A program made the translations under genes and the position numbers. Shown piece by piece: positions 40,133 through 41,634 of a stretch of 41,634 nucleotides of DNA (its first letter is position 1; the number at the start of each line of letters is the position of its first letter). Origin of the DNA: Actinomycetota bacterium. GTDB taxonomy: Bacteria > Actinomycetota > Acidimicrobiia > Acidimicrobiales > Ilumatobacteraceae. Location of the stretch: contig CANGIP010000005.1 in assembly GCA_947454105.1 (NCBI GenBank), forward strand, positions 1 through 41,634. The letters are read 5' to 3'. The notes under the pieces are model-generated. The model did no database searches. It was not told where the DNA came from and saw only the letters and a list, made by a program, of their open reading frames with translations.

Positions 40133-41215
40133 TTAGACCATCAATGGAAGTTGGTTCATCGGGTAACACGATGGAGCAAAAAACCAGGCTTCAATGGCGT
40201 AGCGGTCTTTTGTCATCCCGGGAGCGATGGCAGTGCAGTGAAGGTTCATTTCGTCAAACAAGATGGCGTCGCCAGCCTTGAATTGCAGGCGGACCGGCGG
40301 CAAGTCGGCCGAAAACTCATCAACGATCTCGCGAGAGACCGACCAATCGAAGGCAGCGCCATGAGTGCCGGTAGGGGCGATTTCATGGAGTCGCTTTGGA
40401 ACCATGTCCATGGTCGGTGCATCGACACCACAATCGGTGAGAGCTATCCACAAGTTGATGGTTCGGATGCCCTCACCGAGGAAGGCCCCGTCTTGATGCC
40501 AGCCATTTGCCGTGTCGCCGCCACAGGCGACGCGCCGCAATGTTGTTTTTTTAACAGACAAGGCTGGGCGTTCGCCGAGGTAAGCCTGAATCAAACTAAT
40601 AATTGAGTTGTTCTGAAACAGTTCGATCAAATGTGAAAATGTTCGTGGTGAATCGGCGGCGAGGACACCGCCTCCATCGCGAACCCAGTGTCGCGAACCT
40701 TGATCTTCGGGACTCCATGCCGAAAATTCGGTGAGGCCTAATTTCTGAGATGACTTAAATGGCACAAACCATGGTGCTGATTCTTCAAGTGGCTTGCCGA
40801 CTATTGCTGCGTCATATTTTTCAAATGAACTGTTGACATCATCAATGGCTGCTTGGGCTTCGCCCGGCGTAATCAAATTACGAACGATGAGCGAACCATT
40901 ATTCAAAATCGCCGACCGCAATTTTTCAACGTTTAACTCACTTCGGTTGATTTCAGGTATGCCAACAACATCGCTAAACACATTGGTGGTGGCAGGTGGC
41001 CAACTGGAGAGCGACGATTTCGGCGACAAGTGGAAGAGGGCCTCGTGTCGAAGTTCAATCAGACGTGCTTCGATGGCAGGGGATGGGCTCGCCGAATTTG
41101 CCTGAGTCAAGGTGTCAATCGCCTCGAGGAATTTTCCGGACTGCACTAATCGTTCAGCATGAGCGATTGGATCGGTGTCCCGAGACTTTTTACCGAATCT
41201 CAATTTGAATGCCAT
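40133..41215 (-). CDS. Phytanoyl-CoA dioxygenase (PhyH)-like Fe(II)/2-oxoglutarate oxygenase
   Basis: 360 residues. The iron ligands are H240 and D242 in NGWHQDGAF and H326 in NLHCTAIA; a C-terminal Arg in KDRYAIEAWF should bind 2-oxoglutarate. The first 60 residues (AERLVQSGKFLEAIDTLTQA) look like a TPR-type helical hairpin fused to the oxygenase. It would hydroxylate a small molecule, lipid or sugar precursor. It is the first visible gene of the glycan cluster, 60 bp before the methyltransferase. Confidence 0.85.
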   Translation of the reverse strand: MAFKLRFGKKSRDTDPIAHAERLVQSGKFLEAIDTLTQANSASPSPAIEARLIELRHEALFHLSPKSSLSSWPPATTNVFSDVVGIPEINRSELNVEKLRSAILNNGSLIVRNLITPGEAQAAIDDVNSSFEKYDAAIVGKPLEESAPWFVPFKSSQKLGLTEFSAWSPEDQGSRHWVRDGGGVLAADSPRTFSHLIELFQNNSIISLIQAYLGERPALSVKKTTLRRVACGGDTANGWHQDGAFLGEGIRTINLWIALTDCGVDAPTMDMVPKRLHEIAPTGTHGAAFDWSVSREIVDEFSADLPPVRLQFKAGDAILFDEMNLHCTAIAPGMTKDRYAIEAWFFAPSCYPMNQLPLMV

Positions 41216-41634
41216 CTAGTCGTCCCTTCAACAAACTCCGTATCTCAGGTTACTAATTTCAAATCATCATGTTGAGAGTACTAGTGACTTTCCGACCGTG
41301 ATCTATGTCCCCGATATACATGATTTTATTAGCAAACCGTTGATTGGTTTGACGGCTGGTCGCAAGAGGAAAGCAGGTTGCGGCTCGCTTGCCAACCACA
41401 ATATTCTTGAGGAACTTCGAACATTTACAGCCATTACTGCGCACCCGCGATGCCCTCACCTATCTGGCCAAGGCGATTTTGCTACTAGGTGGCGTAGTTG
41501 TAGAAAGTTTCAGTGTAAAAATAGTGAACAGTGACTGACAAACGAGGACCAAGTCGTAGAGATATGCGGTACTTGAAATGACAATTAAAAGTTGTCCTCC
41601 CTCTGACTTTTTTAGGCGCCTAAGAGTTCATAAG
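41216..41634. other. Stretch without a recognised gene
   Basis: These 419 bp hold only short open frames with no recognisable protein pattern. A perfect 12-bp palindrome TTAGGCGCCTAA (41612-41623), preceded by T runs, lies near the right edge. The promoter of the glycan cluster probably lies in the first 100 bp, but I see no clear hexamers. Confidence 0.6.

Noticed and set aside
41259..41534. Short open frames at the right edge
   Set aside because: They overlap on opposite strands, have no recognisable motif and no ribosome-binding site, so I do not call genes there.

Overview
This window looks like a chromosome segment of an aquatic actinobacterium, most likely of the Acidimicrobiia/Ilumatobacter type. 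That is inference from gene content: a heliorhodopsin, surface proteins ending in PATGS-type anchors, a SufU-type iron-sulfur pathway, F420-type flavin enzymes, an LCP-family protein and moderate base composition. There is no rRNA or tRNA gene that I can recognise, and no CRISPR array, transposase or integrase.

Region 1 (1-7,120) is an accessory island. It consists of small modules, all separated by repeated fragments of one gene: the 3' end of a YbaK/EbsC-type aminoacyl-tRNA deacylase. Three copies are exactly 192 bp (131-322, 766-957, 4745-4936). At least three more are truncated (1439, 2995, 5381) and a 14-bp trace lies at 6664. All are on the + strand. Five of the six with a visible left end start at the same sequence, GTTGYCTAARCC or a near variant. 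The cargo consists of three VOC/glyoxalase-like proteins, a membrane protein, a frameshifted alpha/beta hydrolase, a TetR regulator divergent from a zinc alcohol dehydrogenase, a SoxR regulator with a textbook SoxR box divergent from a YciI-like and an F420/FMN oxidoreductase-like gene, and a HicB antitoxin followed by only the tail of a HicA toxin. I think this is a cassette-like, serially inserted detoxification/stress island, and it is the most unusual thing here.

Region 2 (7,100-11,900) holds a bicarbonate-transport operon (winged-helix regulator, SbtA, SbtB-like PII protein, sulfotransferase-like protein), a DUF4287/DUF1801 protein, an anchored beta-propeller-like surface protein and a DUF6204-type protein. 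Region 3 (11,878-17,440) has heliorhodopsin, an isochorismatase-family hydrolase, a membrane desaturase/hydroxylase, an ABC-F protein, a DoxX protein and a lipoprotein. Region 4 (17,447-21,701) is a complete Ugp/Mal-type sugar ABC transporter operon.

Region 5 (21,782-30,990) is mostly housekeeping: two metallo-beta-lactamase-fold hydrolases, sufC-sufS-sufU with a methyltransferase-like gene, a second desaturase, an LCP protein, a VapBC pair and an acyl-CoA dehydrogenase. Region 6 (31,107-35,219) is one giant anchored surface protein. Region 7 (35,301-41,215) is a minus-strand cluster for a sulfated, methylated glycan: PhyH oxygenase, methyltransferase, GT2 glycosyltransferase, sulfotransferase and APS kinase. 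The last 419 bp carry no recognisable gene.

Two families of short intergenic palindromes punctuate the segment: four copies of a 52-bp element (family A) and three copies of a 57-bp element (family B, with compensatory changes in the stem).
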